Of a DNA stretch of 64,000 nucleotides, positions 30,133 through 42,092 are shown in pieces (the stretch's first letter is position 1; each line of letters begins with the position of its first letter). Source of the stretch: Phytophthora colocasiae (lineage: Eukaryota; Oomycota; Peronosporomycetes; Peronosporales; Peronosporaceae); the NCBI GenBank assembly GCA_018806915.1, contig JAGKQI010000099.1, positions 62,001-126,000 of the forward strand, read 5' to 3'. The notes below the pieces were generated by a model. The model saw only the letters and a program-made list of their open reading frames with translations, was not told the origin of the DNA and searched no databases. Position numbers and translations under genes: made by a program.

Positions 30133-32559
30133 ATGTTGCGTCAGTTGCGCGCGCGGACGCGCCATGCGCACGGGCTTCTAGCGTCTTCGCGACACAAAAC
30201 CAGCTTGCATACAGGGCACTATGTTGCACGCAGAAGTATTGCGCGTGAATGGAGCTCTTCGGCGTCTCTCACTGCCTCAAACTCTGATCAGGAGGATGCT
30301 GCGAGCGTGGCAACTATCCGCAACATCGGCATCTTGGCGCATATCGACGCTGGTAAGACGACAACGACGGAACGCATGCTGTTCTACTCCGGAGCCATCC
30401 GACGGATGGGTGAAGTGCACGACGGCGACGCTACGATGGATTTCATGCCGCAGGAGCGCGAGCGCGGCATCACCATCGGCGCCGCCGCCATCAGTTTCCC
30501 GTGGCGTGAGCACCACATCAATCTGATCGACACGCCCGGCCACGTGGACTTTACTATTGAAGTGGAGCGAGCTGTGCGCGTGCTAGATGGAGCTGTAGCT
30601 GTTCTGGACGGCGTCGCGGGTGTGGAGGCACAGACCGAGACGGTCTGGGAGCAGGCAGACAGGTACAAGGTGCCGCGTATCGTCTTCGTGAACAAGTTAG
30701 ATCGTGAAGGAGCCAGCTTCTCCAGGTCCTGCGAGTCTATTGAAGCAAGGTTCGGTGTACAGACGCTGTGTGTACAGCTTCCTGTTGGAGAGGAATCCGA
30801 ATTTGAAGGACTTCTGGATCTGGTCGACATGCAGTTGGTCAAGTGGGTCGACAAGGAAGGCGAACAGATGCAGCGGCTGCCTCTGCTGTCTTCTGCAGGT
30901 GGTAAGATGAAGGAGCTGTACGAGAAGGCAGTGGAAGGGCGTCAGACGCTGATTGAACGGGCGTCGAATTTCGACGATGAGCTGGGAGAACTGTTCCTCA
31001 TGGAAGAAGAGATTGATAACGAGACGCTCAAGGCCGCGTTGCGACGGATTACTGTGCAGCGTGATATGGCGTCGCAAGTCGTTGTGACCCTGTGTGGAAG
31101 TGCATTGAAGAACAAGGGCGTGCAGCCGCTGCTAGATGGTGTAGTGAACTACTTGCCGTCACCTCTGGACTTAGCCCCATTCGAAGCTCACACGGTCGTT
31201 GCTGGGAAGAAGACTCGTGGTCGTGGCCACGGATCAGAGGACAAAGTGGTGCAGTTGAAGCCGTCATCGAGTGAGCCGCTGTGTGCTCTCGCTTTCAAGG
31301 TGCAGCACGACCGCCAGCGCGGTCTGGTTGTGTTCTTCCGTGTGTATTCTGGAGTGTTAAATGCCAAGTCGCAGCTGATCAACGCATCCCGTGGCGGCAC
31401 GAAGGAGAGACTCACACGGCTGATGCACGTGGCTGCGGACGACCAAGAGGCAGTGGAGTTCATTTCTGCAGGTCACATTGGCGCTGCTGTGGGTCTGAAG
31501 CACACATTTACAGGTGATACTCTCGTGAGCGCCAAGGACGCCGCCCACCAAATAATTCTACCTGGTGTGCAGATCCCAAAACCTGTGTTCACGTGCTCCA
31601 TTGAGGCTGAGTCGTCTGCTAAGCAGAAAGATCTTGACAATGCTCTGGAAAGTCTACAACGTGAGGATCCCAGCTTCGTGGTTACTGTGGATGAGGAAAC
31701 GGGACAAACACTCATGTCCGGTATGGGCGAGCTCCACTTAGATATCATCAAGGAGCGACTGCGCAGCGACTACAAGCTCGAACCGTCCATTGGTGCCATG
31801 CGCGTGGCTTACTTGGAGAGTATCACGAACTCGGTTGAGCTACCGTACACACACGACGTCATGCTCGGCACAGATCGCCACTTTGCTAAGCTTTCGGTCA
31901 CTGTGGAACCGCTACTTGAACACCAAGAAGACAGCCAAGACGACGACGAAGAGAGTACTGGAAACGTTGTGCAGTGGAAGAACCAGGGCGCCAAAAAGAT
32001 GCCACATGCTTTCGCCTTGGCAATTGAAGAGGGCTTACTGGCTGGTTTAAGTCGTGGTGTGATCACCACAAATCGTGTAGCGTACGTGAAGGTGACAGTG
32101 GATGAAGCGGACTGCGAATGGGACTCAGACTCAAGCGCTGCCTCATTCCGTGCAGCGGCTGCTCTTGGTCTCAAGGATGCACTTCGTGAAGCTGAACCAG
32201 TCATCCTGGAGCCAATGATGAAACTCGAGGTGCGCTCTCCTGATCGTTGCGTTGGTGACGTGCTGGCCGACTTGAGTTCACAACGACGTGCTCACATTCA
32301 AGAAGTGGGGTCTGCTATTGGAGGCGAAGGTGGCGAGTCCATTGCGAACCAAGGTCGCTCCATTGTGCACGCCAATGTACCTCTAGCTCATATGGTGGGG
32401 TACGCCACTCTGCTGCGTTCGAAAACCCAAGGTGAAGCTTCGTTCGCTATGCAGTTCTTACGCTACGTGGAGGTGGACTCAGCTACTCGGGACCGGTTGA
32501 CCGGTAACGTTCAAAGAGCTATCCCAAAGCCATTTGAAGCCCCTAGTTCAGAAGATTGA
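30133..32559 (+). CDS. GFM2: Mitochondrial elongation factor G2 (ribosome recycling GTPase)
   Basis: 808 aa from the ATG at 30133, chosen because what follows is an Arg/Ser-rich mitochondrial presequence (MLRQLRARTRHAHGLLASSR). GTPase motifs: AHIDAGKTTTT near residue 69, DTPGHVD near 132, NKLD near 185. The switch I/II area reads MDFMPQERERGITI, closer to EF-G2 than to EF-G1 of mitochondria. Domains II-V follow, including GMGELHLDII. EF-G2 works with mitochondrial RRF to split ribosomes after termination. No introns or lesions. Confidence 0.88.
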   Translation: MLRQLRARTRHAHGLLASSRHKTSLHTGHYVARRSIAREWSSSASLTASNSDQEDAASVATIRNIGILAHIDAGKTTTTERMLFYSGAIRRMGEVHDGDATMDFMPQERERGITIGAAAISFPWREHHINLIDTPGHVDFTIEVERAVRVLDGAVAVLDGVAGVEAQTETVWEQADRYKVPRIVFVNKLDREGASFSRSCESIEARFGVQTLCVQLPVGEESEFEGLLDLVDMQLVKWVDKEGEQMQRLPLLSSAGGKMKELYEKAVEGRQTLIERASNFDDELGELFLMEEEIDNETLKAALRRITVQRDMASQVVVTLCGSALKNKGVQPLLDGVVNYLPSPLDLAPFEAHTVVAGKKTRGRGHGSEDKVVQLKPSSSEPLCALAFKVQHDRQRGLVVFFRVYSGVLNAKSQLINASRGGTKERLTRLMHVAADDQEAVEFISAGHIGAAVGLKHTFTGDTLVSAKDAAHQIILPGVQIPKPVFTCSIEAESSAKQKDLDNALESLQREDPSFVVTVDEETGQTLMSGMGELHLDIIKERLRSDYKLEPSIGAMRVAYLESITNSVELPYTHDVMLGTDRHFAKLSVTVEPLLEHQEDSQDDDEESTGNVVQWKNQGAKKMPHAFALAIEEGLLAGLSRGVITTNRVAYVKVTVDEADCEWDSDSSAASFRAAAALGLKDALREAEPVILEPMMKLEVRSPDRCVGDVLADLSSQRRAHIQEVGSAIGGEGGESIANQGRSIVHANVPLAHMVGYATLLRSKTQGEASFAMQFLRYVEVDSATRDRLTGNVQRAIPKPFEAPSSED

Positions 32560-32612
32560 GGACCGACAGACGTCAAATAGAGATTCATTCAAGCGTCTAC
32601 TGACCCAATTAT

Positions 32613-34847
32613 TCATTCCTGGTAGAAGTTCCAGACGCAAATGCACGAATCCGAGCCGACAGACACGAGTTGCCGCTCGTCCGGACTCCAAGCTAAACCG
32701 TTCACAGTGTTGGAATGACCGCGTGTCGATGCCAGCAGTGTCGATGACCCAACGTCGAAGAGCTTCACCTTGCAATCTTCACCACACGTAGCCAGGAATC
32801 GACCTGAGGGTGAAATCCGAGCACAGGTGACTTTGAGTCGACTGGGGTCAAGAATTTGCCCGACTGGTTCCTGTTCATCGCAGTCCCAAAAGAGAATCCT
32901 TCCATCGGCACCTGCAGTCGCGATCTCCGTTTCGCTGTCCAATCTCTGGGTGATACCGTGGAAAGCACCTTCACGCACTTGCTGAGCCACAATACGGCGA
33001 GAGCCTTTGAGGTCGTAGATGAAAAGAGCTTTGTCCAGTCCGCAAGAGTGAACTCGATGTGGTAACTTAAGGTCGACCAGAACTCCAGTGACTGCACGTT
33101 TGTGCTCGTGGAATTGAAGAACTAACTCCCGAGTCGCGAGAGACCAAACGCTTACGCCACCGTCGCTAGCTCCGCTCACAACGTATTGAGAACTACAAGC
33201 GATGGCTGTCACCTCCCCTCGGTGTGCAGTTGCAATATGCCACTTTGGCTGAGCTGTAGTCACGTCATAAGCTCGTAACCAGCCATCAGCCCAGCCAGAG
33301 ACCACCATTCTGGATTGAGTAACTGGTGTGGTATTCCGTGTGATGACAATACACAGTCCAGCTACAGCTTCAGTCGCCATACATTTGAGATGATACGTGG
33401 ACAGATCCCACACGCGGACACTGCCGTCTACTGAAATAGTAGCGAATTCTTCACATGAATCACCAAAAGCGCAGCTCGTGACAGCTCCCAAATGACTACT
33501 CGCCAGCTCGGAAATCACGAGAGTATTAGCGACGATGTGGTACATTTTACCAGCGGAAGTTCCAGCGAAGAGTTGAGCTCCTCCAGGACTGATTGATATG
33601 CTCGTGATGCCACCGACAAGTTGCACTTGACCAACTAGATTCCAGTCGGAATCCCGTCCCACAAGCTTCTTGAGGACGCCATCTCCAGCCCCAACGTAGA
33701 CGTATCCGGTATCTCCGCATGAAGCCACACTGTGCACACCGTTTCTCACGACTGGAACTGCGTTCCGGTATACAAGAGACTCTGCGTTGAAAACCACAAG
33801 CTCCCCAGCTGCCGTTCCAGCTAACACGTCAGTGCGTGATGCCGTAATGGCGGCGCAGAGATAAGTGCGTACGATCCCCACGTTCGGCATTGAGAAGTTG
33901 GAGACCTCAAGACGGTATTGCATGCCAGTAATGTCGTACGCTAGCTCGCCACAGAGCAGTTGGCTTGAATGTGCAAATGCGAGTGTGTATTTCGGTCGCC
34001 GGCACTTTTCATCCATTTTCCCCCAGTTGAGAATGGTAATGGGCGTTGGGAACGATTTAGAGAGCACCACTTCGGAAGTCTACAGGGAATTATCAATGTC
34101 AGAAGTGGATTCTCAGTACATGTACAGGAAAGTGTATAATGACAACGTACACGCATATCCCAGAGGATGATCCGACAGTCCTCGGAAGACGCAGCGAGGA
34201 AATGGTCATCTGGAGAAAAGGCAATTTGTAGTACGGGGCGAAAGAAACCTTCAAGTCGGTAGCGCTCATGTCCTGTTGAGAGATCCCAAATTATGATGAA
34301 AGCTCCACCTCGATCTGTGCGTCCAGAGTGCGGCGGTATTTGAGCAGAAGCTAGAAAAGCACCCAAATTGGACAGGCAAAGCACGTTGACCTCCTCCTCA
34401 TGCCCACACAAGAGATCTTGACTTTGAGAATCGTGTATCTTGCCAATAACTACAGCCGACCCCATACTACACAGCATCAAGAATGCTTAAATGAATAAAA
34501 CTTTCAACTAGAACATCGTTGCAGTGCTCATCGTACCAGGTGATGTAGCTGTCGGGGTCCGACGGGTGTGCGTGGATTGTGCCTTTACCTCTACCTGTAA
34601 ACCCGCTGAGATGTTCGAGCTCAATTGTAAGCGTAGCGCGAGTCTGAGGAAGTTGATTGCTCTCGGAACCGTAAATGGTACTCTCGTGTTCATTGCGGGA
34701 ACTACCACGCGATGACGATGCACTGGTGGTATTGCGCGGGTCAAAACTGCTGGATAGAGGAGGTTTTGCATAAATGTCGCTTCTTGGGCTCAACGCACTG
34801 GGAGCGAACAACTCCGGGTCGATTCCTCGACTCTGACGGTGTGTCAT
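32613..34847 (-). CDS. CFAP52: Cilia/flagella-associated WD40 protein CFAP52
   Basis: Three exons (34537-34847, 34151-34466, 32613-34079) with 70- and 71-bp GT-AG introns in phases 2 and 0 give 697 codons. After a Ser-rich N-terminus, ELEHLSGFTGRG matches the CFAP52 opening, followed by two WD40 propellers. Diagnostic stretches include GGITSISISPGG, FATISVDGSVRVWDL, VVSGWADGWLRAYD and the terminal GHSNTVNGLAWS. CFAP52 (WDR16) is an inner-junction protein of axonemal doublet microtubules, so this gene reflects the flagellated zoospore stage. The 3' end faces the EF-G2 gene (54 bp between stops). Confidence 0.88.
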
Positions 34848-35674
34848 TGCACTACCTGAAGCTCAATGCGCATGCGTCCCTTCAAGATCGAAACCACCGA
34901 CACTTTATAAATAAAATATTACAGGTATAATGTTGTTGGAAGCCGGTGCAAAAATATGAGGTAACTCAGATTGTACCGCACCGAAGCTTAAAGCTTAGCT
35001 TTCCCTCTACTAGTACATACATACATGTACCGGTATTCAACGCTGGCAAGAGCTGCAATTATTTACTGTTGATCTGTGTCTAGTTGCTTGGCAACGCGCG
35101 TCCACTGGAATCGACTCTCACTTTGACGTCCGTTCAGTCTGGAAAATCAGTTTGCACAAAACACCATGTACCCTTACTAGTACAGAACTCCCCCAAATAA
35201 TAGTACCTCTGTATTGGATAACCCCTCTTTTCAACTTGTCTTAGATGGAAACTAAACTGGCTAAAATTAAAAAACACTCCATTTACCTCTATTATCTGAT
35301 ACAGTAGCCGCCCGCGCTTATTGGGGAGAATTCTGTAATAGATTGGCAACCAATCTGCGAAACCCAAAAAACTTGCACCTTTTTCGCTCTATACCTTCGC
35401 GCAGAACAAACGACGATCAGCCGTAAAGCGCCCAGAAGCAAGGAAGTCCCGGGCGCTCGGCTGCGCGGGTGAAAGCACGTCTCCCTGAGCCCCCCTGGAC
35501 GCGCCTCTAACTGCAGAGTAAATCGGAAGCGCTTATCTACATACTCATCCAAGTTCGAGTCGCTTACGTGGTCTGTAGCTGAAGCTATCTGCACGCGTAG
35601 ATACCTGGACCGCAGTGACCCAATATCATCAGATTTCTCCCTCAAAGGCTTCAATTTCTCCACCACATAACACA
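34848..35674. other. Divergent intergenic region
   Basis: Separates CFAP52 (reverse) and the RING-CH/FHA gene (forward). A 127-codon reverse frame (35292-35675) starts with TTG, has no recognisable domain and overlaps the neighbouring start, so it is not called. Contains a TACATACATACATGTA word near 35015. Confidence 0.45.
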
Positions 35675-38068
35675 ATGCTGCACGGAAAGCACTTAAGTTT
35701 CAAAGCTGTCCGTCAGGTCCAAGTAAAAGCCGAAACTACGACCCCCGGAGAGCTGCGTACCACCACGGACGCCACCGGCGCGCGTGTCAGCGCCTCCCGT
35801 GGACGCCGGACGCTTCCCAAGCTCGAGTTTATGGTGGATGAGGACGGCGCCGTTCTACACGGACCACAACGGGGCTCGTACCCGTTCTACGCCACATCCA
35901 ACACCAATCCGAACGCCATCAACTTGGAGTCAGACGCGCCGTTCAACTCGGCGCTAGAGAGGGACCTGGCCGCCAGTTTCCAGGCGCTACACATGCGTGA
36001 CTTCCCGTCGCCACCAAGTCCAGGGGACGAGGAGGAGGACCGCTGTCAGCAACAGGAAGAGGACGAACAAGTTGCCCGTCCATCGCTCACGCCGCCCCCA
36101 CGTATGAAGGAGTGTGTGCTGAACGACACAAGAGCCACGACTCTTGCACTGAAATACGATAACGCGGTGGGGAAATTTGTCTGCGGCTCGTCCATTGAGA
36201 GGTTCTCGGGTCACACTGGTGTGTGCAGAGTGCTCGGCAGCAAGAAACACACCGCGATCTCGCACAAGTTAAAACTAGGAGATCTTTTGCGGATCGGGTC
36301 GGTCGGACTTGTTGTCTGTGAGCTCAACCGTACAACAAGTGAAAAGACGGAAGAAAGGTTGACCAATGAGCAGTACGAGTTCCTGAAGGAGAATTACCTT
36401 AGCTTGCCACTGCAGCAGACATTCCACCCTACAGAACGATCTCCTGATATGGAAGATGGAGAACATGAGGATAAGGATCATGAACATACCCTGCGCGTCG
36501 GAGATACATCAGATGAAGGAGAGTCAGAAGAAGACAAAGACAGGAAGGGAGACAGAAGAATGAGTGATGAAGACAATAATGCCGATTCGCGGCACAACAA
36601 CTTACCACTGGGTGTGGCAGGAATGACTGGCAAACGGTTTTGCTACATTTGCTACGATGGAGATGAAGACCCAGAAAATAACCCGCTGGTAGCACCGTGC
36701 CACTGCAAGGGAGACACGAAATACGTGCACTTGGATTGCCTCCAGCGATGGAATAACAACTTGGATGCGGACGGGACAAACCCGAACCAGAAGGTCTGTG
36801 CCGTCACCAATACAGATGGACTGGACGTGTGCAGTATCTGCAAGGCAACCTACTTGACGAGCGTTCGTCTGGACGATGGCCGCGTGGTGTCACTGCTTGC
36901 CAAGAAGTTGCCGCCCCCTTATGTCACATTCGCCGTCGTCACGCAGCACGAAACCAGGAATCGCTCGACGGCGCTCACCAACACGCGATTCCAATTGAGC
37001 TTTGCAAAGTAAGTGTTGGTGTGTTTCCTTGATTGTGCGGGATTGGGTAGCTAATTGCTGTTTATCCGTGTGATTCAGTATGCCGCGAGGTCAGCGATGC
37101 TTGACGATTGGTCGGTCGACCACGAACAATATGACACTGCGATACCGCACTGTGTCCCAGGTTCATGCCAAGATCCAATACGACAGTGTAAGTGGCCAGA
37201 ATGGGATGCATCATGCTCAGCATTAACTAATTTACGTGTATGTTTCTTGAATATGTGCTATTAGAACAACGACTTTTTGCTCACCGATGATAAAAGTTCG
37301 AATGGCACAATGCTGTTCCTGAGCAAGCCACTTGAATTGGATTGGGGGGAAACCATGCACGTGAAAATCGGACGCACCATCCTGACGCTGCTGGCCAAGA
37401 AAAAGTGGAAATTTGGACGTACCGGATCACGTGACGATGAAGAGGGGGAAGAAGGAGGACGTGTATCTTCGCCACGAGTTAACGCATTGGCTGGAACCGC
37501 ACGAGAATTTGAAAACCGTCTTTCAAGTCCAGGCTCAGTGGCAAGCGGTAACGGGTTCGGAATGATTGGCAGAAGCATGATTAATGATCCAAGTGCCGAG
37601 CTAGTGGCTGCTCCGTATGCAGCACAGCTCCCAAGGACTTACACAGCTCCGAACGTGCTAAACTCGCGTTTGAACCGTAGCACACCCGCCAGTGCGCTGC
37701 ATCCTAGAGCGGCGCGCCAACGTTCACTGTCGAGCTCCGTCCCAATGTTACATGGAGATAATAACGCTGATGCGTTGCACGTTCCTTCGGTATTCCACGT
37801 TGACGAGCTGGATGACGAGTCAGATACATTCGTGACACACGCTGTTCAAGAGCCGGTGATTCTCCCTGCATCATCCATGAATTTCCGCGATTTCGCCGCC
37901 GAGAATGGGTCGCCCTCATTGACATCTCAGCTCGCTATCGATAGCCCCAACGCTCACGATGAGCTGGTTGTGCAGCAGCGAGGAGTATACAATCTCATGG
38001 ATTCGTTCTCAGGCCACGGCGCAAGCCCTATAGCCGCGACGTCGAGCCCTCTCACCGAACAAGATTAA
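35675..38068 (+). CDS. RING-CH (MARCH-type) and FHA domain protein, 748 aa
   Basis: Three exons: 35675-37008, 37079-37187, 37265-38068; introns 70 and 77 bp, phases 2 and 0, lengths sum to a multiple of three. The first 300 residues are low complexity and acidic, with an FHA-like segment (GVCRVLGSKKHTAISHKL). A RING-CH zinc finger begins CYICYDGDED, with PCHCKGDTKYVHLDCLQRW and CSICK. Exons 2-3 encode a C-terminal FHA domain (LTIGRSTTNNMTL, then LTDDKSSNGTMLF). RING-CH domains act as E3 ubiquitin ligases; FHA domains bind phosphothreonine. The inference is a ligase recruited by phosphorylation. No transmembrane segment, unlike most MARCH proteins. Confidence 0.85.
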
Positions 38069-38272
38069 CAACTGGGCGGCCACTGCCACCATTCTTCTCC
38101 TCTTCTATTTCGACTCTGGTTTTTGAGGTGAGCAACACTTTGATCGGGATGTGTTGGCGTGTGCTTTCTACTCGTATATTTAACAACCGAAAGTTCGGCA
38201 AGAGCACCGCACGTAATTCACCTCAAAAGACTGTGCACATTTTTCATTTGCTCACCTTTGTCGTGCTGCTGC

Positions 38273-39169
38273 TTACATGCTGGTGTGGGTTCCCGTCCAG
38301 AGTTTCGTGTTGAAGGCTAACTCGTCTCCCACCAACTGTTTCCAGCTCTCGTGGGTCTGTTGAATCACATCGACAGCAAAATCCCTCGGCTGCGCCTCAC
38401 CATTAAAGGCAAAGTCACTAGGAGGTTTGCCGTCCGGGATCTTGTAGTCTCTAAACCAGCGGTGCACGTCAGACACCACGTTGTGCAGAGGAGTGTTTTG
38501 CAAGTCCTGAAGGTCATTGAGTTTCTCAGCCAGAGGGTCATTCACATTGATAGCGATCACCTTCCAGTCCGTCTCCCCACTATCGATCATGCCCAGAACT
38601 CCAAGCACTTTGACAGGGTAAATCTCGCCCACCTGGGCCACACGAGAGCCGATCTCACAGACGTCAATAGGGTCGTTATCTCCACCATGTTTGGTCGCAG
38701 GGTCCACGTGGTTGGGGTCCTCCCAAGTCTGCGGCAAACAGCCATAATTCACCAATGACGCACTGTGATACAGACGAGGAGCGCCTTTGCGTTCGTCCTG
38801 CTTAATGGGGTTGAACTCCTCTTCACCTGCGATCTCCATCTTCTCCCTCGATCCTTTAGGAATTTCGTTCACGAAATGGAAAATGGCAGAATCATTCGCT
38901 TCTTGCGGGTGATCCAATGACGAAGGCGCGTAAAGGGGAACATGATGCCATGGCGACTGTTTCCTGCCGAGCTTGTCGAAGAAGAAGTAGCGGCAGTCTA
39001 GAGTACCTGACTGACCTTGTCGACGAACAGTATGCTACATGCACAGGGAGAGTTTAATAGGTGCACATATTGAAGAGAATATATAGGAAATAGCTAAACA
39101 TACCAGAGCGTTGCTAGACGCCGCACGGATGAAGCGCACGGCGTGCGGACGCAGTGACACGAGGACCAT
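38273..39169 (-). CDS. Inorganic pyrophosphatase, probably mitochondrial
   Basis: Two exons (39104-39169 and 38273-39034; 69-bp intron) give 275 aa. Exon 1 encodes MVLVSLRPHAVRFIRAASSN, a basic amphipathic presequence. The catalytic domain has the family I signature DNDPIDVCEIG with its metal-binding aspartates, preceded by GCLPQTWEDP and followed by DWKVIAINV. The enzyme hydrolyses pyrophosphate to phosphate and drives biosynthetic reactions. Start chosen because only exon 1 supplies a credible targeting peptide and keeps frame. Confidence 0.9.
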
Positions 39170-39417
39170 CACCACCTTACGTTGACAATCGGGAAGTAAG
39201 CCATAATGGACCTTCACAACGGCATAAATAAACCTATTAAACAGCATTTCTGTTAAAGATACTTTTGAAACTAAATACCTGTTATATTCAATCCCTCGAT
39301 ATAGTCATACCTTCTGAAAGAAGCTATTAAATAATGACAGATAAAGTAGACATAAATACCTTTGAAACACGATATAGACTGCAGGTGCGCTTTGAATTTT
39401 GAACTCCATTCCGCATT

Positions 39418-41820
39418 ATGGCGACGCTGGACTTGACCATGGAGGCACTGGAACCCGAGACGCTGGCGGACAACAACCGCGTCCCACAGAGCGCAGAGCC
39501 TGAGACGGACGCACCGGAGGACGAGGACGACGATGAGGATTTCAACTTCAACGCGCCGTCGTACTACGATCTCAAGAACCCGCAGTTGGAGCAACGTTAC
39601 GTCAACAATGCGGACGGCTATTTCTCGTCTCCTGCGCCTTCCGCTGCCACGTCGCTTGGCTCACCCTTTACAGTGGAAAAGAACTTTGATAATAATACGG
39701 AAGAGAACAATCAGACAATGCTGGATGAAGTGATGGAGGAGAAAATGACTACGGAGATGCTGGACACGACGATGGCAGGGCCAGAAGAAGAAGATGTAGA
39801 GACAGTTCTGAACAAGAGCAACTTGCTGGATGACAGAGAGGAGAGCTTTGAGGAGGTCTTTAGACACTACGCGTCGTCGTCACAGTCCTCCGCGACGTCC
39901 TTGTTGCACGAGTTGGACACTTCTACACACAGCGCAGGCCATTTTTCTCCTCACAGCTCACAGACATCTTCGTCATCTTTGAGAACCAATAGGATGCAGG
40001 AGACGGAGAATGGATCGAGAGCTGGAGTGTCGTCTAAGCTGATGCAACCCACACAGTCGTACTTGAGACGACTGCAGGCGGAGCAGAGGATGAGAGAGCA
40101 GACTTACATGGAGGACATCCCAGTGGAAGAGAAACCGCACCGCGTCACAAGACCAAGAAGTCCAAAGCTCCACACAAAGACAAGACCTGCAAATGACCCG
40201 TCTAGAATGAGCAGCACTAGTCGTGAACTGCTGAAAATCCAGGAAGAGCGGCTTCATCTCCAACTAGAGAAACTCAAGATTAGAGAGTTTCATGAGAAGA
40301 CAAAGGTGCAGCGACCACCGACTAATGTGCACCAGAGGTCGACGAAGCAGCTCACAATTCCGCAGACTCCACATTTTGAAGTGGATAACCGCGTTCGACG
40401 TTTTCACAGTGGAAGCGATAGCAGTGACTCTGGGAAGGACAAGGCTCGGCCGCCTATTGCTGCGGAAAAGCTACTTACCCGTGATTTCTCCCTTCCATTG
40501 CCACAACACCGAGAAACTCGTCACGGTTTAACGGTGAGAACTGGAGGGCGAAGTAGCGCACCTTTTCCAGAGATGATGCTCACTTGTTTTTTATGCTTTT
40601 TTTATTTTGACCTAACAGACTCCACACACACCGCAGCTCCATACAGCTGCACGAGCAGCACACCGCCCACCCCCCGCTCCAGTATCGCGGGAGCACGAGA
40701 AACCAGCTGTTCCGAGTTATACTCGCTCAAAATCTGGCGGAGTCACTCAAGTACGTTCTTCATTGTTTATTTTTCCTATTGATGCTGCGTCTGACGTTTT
40801 GCATGGTATTTGCAACAGCCCATGACCCCGCAGTTGGAAACTAGTCGACGAGCAGCAACGCACCGCCGAACAGTTGAAGTTGTTGATCATGATGCTGAAG
40901 AGCTGGCGAAGAAGTTCCATGCTCGGCCTTTGAACAGAAACATCCTCCAACCGAAGTCGTATCCACGCTACTCTCCGGCCAAGTCAGATAGCAAAGCCCG
41001 ATTGACGCAACCAAAGGTGACAACTGGTGCACGTTCGGTAAGCCGCCCAAGTGCCGCAGATCGTGCTGCCTCAGTCTCTGCAGAAATGGAACGTCATCGC
41101 AAAGAACGTGAAGAGCGCTTGAAGGGGTTAAGAACACGCCAGACCCAAGCCACTAAGCCGAGGTCGGCTCCGTCAGCTGTCCGCAGGCCTGTAATCCCTG
41201 AAACTCCGCCGCTTAAAAGCATTCAACTCCATCGAGAGTACCAAGACAATTTCCGTCGTAAGATTCAGGCTGAGGAGGAGGAAAGGGAGAAGCAGCACCA
41301 ATTTAGAGCGAACCCTATGCGTGTGTCATCCACACCTGCAAGATTCGAGGGCTCTACCAAGCCACTGACTGAAGTGAAACCATTTGACTTGCCAGGAGAG
41401 CGCTTCCTCGAACAAGCGCGTCAGCGTGTGGAGCAGAAGCGTCAGGAGGAAGAAGAGCGCTTGAAATCATCCGGGACTTTTCGCGCAAAGCCCATGCCTG
41501 TGTATGAGTCCGATGGTGTCCAAGTGGTGTCGAGCACCAAACCTCTGACGGAGACTGAATCCCCAATGCTTGCAACTAAAAGTCGCGCGGCAGTACGAGC
41601 TGCTTTCGAGGCTTCCGAGAAGGAGCGTCGTGAACGAGAAGAAGCATTCCGCCAACAACGAGAGGAGCAGGAGCGTCAGCTGAAAGATGAAGAAATCAAG
41701 CGCTTGCGGCGTAAAGAGATGATTTTCCACGCACGCCCAGTTCCAGAGGACAAACCTTTCCAGCTGAAACGCGATACCAGACCGCTGACGGAGCCGATTA
41801 GTCCGATTCAGCATTCCTAG
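39418..41820 (+). CDS. TPX2: TPX2-family spindle assembly protein
   Basis: Three exons (39418-40533, 40619-40750, 40819-41820) total 749 codons, close to the length of animal TPX2. The N-terminus is acidic and Ser-rich. The centre and C-terminus show repeated TPX2-type elements: TIPQTPHFEVDNRVRRFH, TPHTPQLHTAARAAHR, TPQLETSRRAATHR, and repeated FRANPMR / FRAKPMPV / FHARPVPEDKPF blocks between charged helices. TPX2 nucleates spindle microtubules and activates Aurora A in metazoans. Aurora-binding residues could not be confirmed. The ATG sits on an initiator-like CCATTCCGCATT. Confidence 0.75.
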
Positions 41821-42092
41821 GCTGAGAATGGCGAGCAAGAAGCGATGGCTTGACCAAGAGCCCTCTCCCTCCAACGGCAACAACGATTGAGTACCTTATG
41901 GCCATCTCTGCTGCGATGTTTCGAAGTCACCCCATGTACCTTAACAGACCGAATCGTCCGAGAAGTGACACAGCAAGACACAAGGTAATACCAACAATTT
42001 GCGTTAACCTATTTGTTTACCGGATAGTGGGCCACCCCCATGCAGTCTTTCTTCTTATTTTACAGCGCCCCAGACAAACGAACAAGGTCAGC

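Noticed and set aside
35292..35675. 127-codon reverse frame upstream of the RING-CH gene
   Set aside because: TTG start, no domain, overlaps the neighbouring gene's leader.
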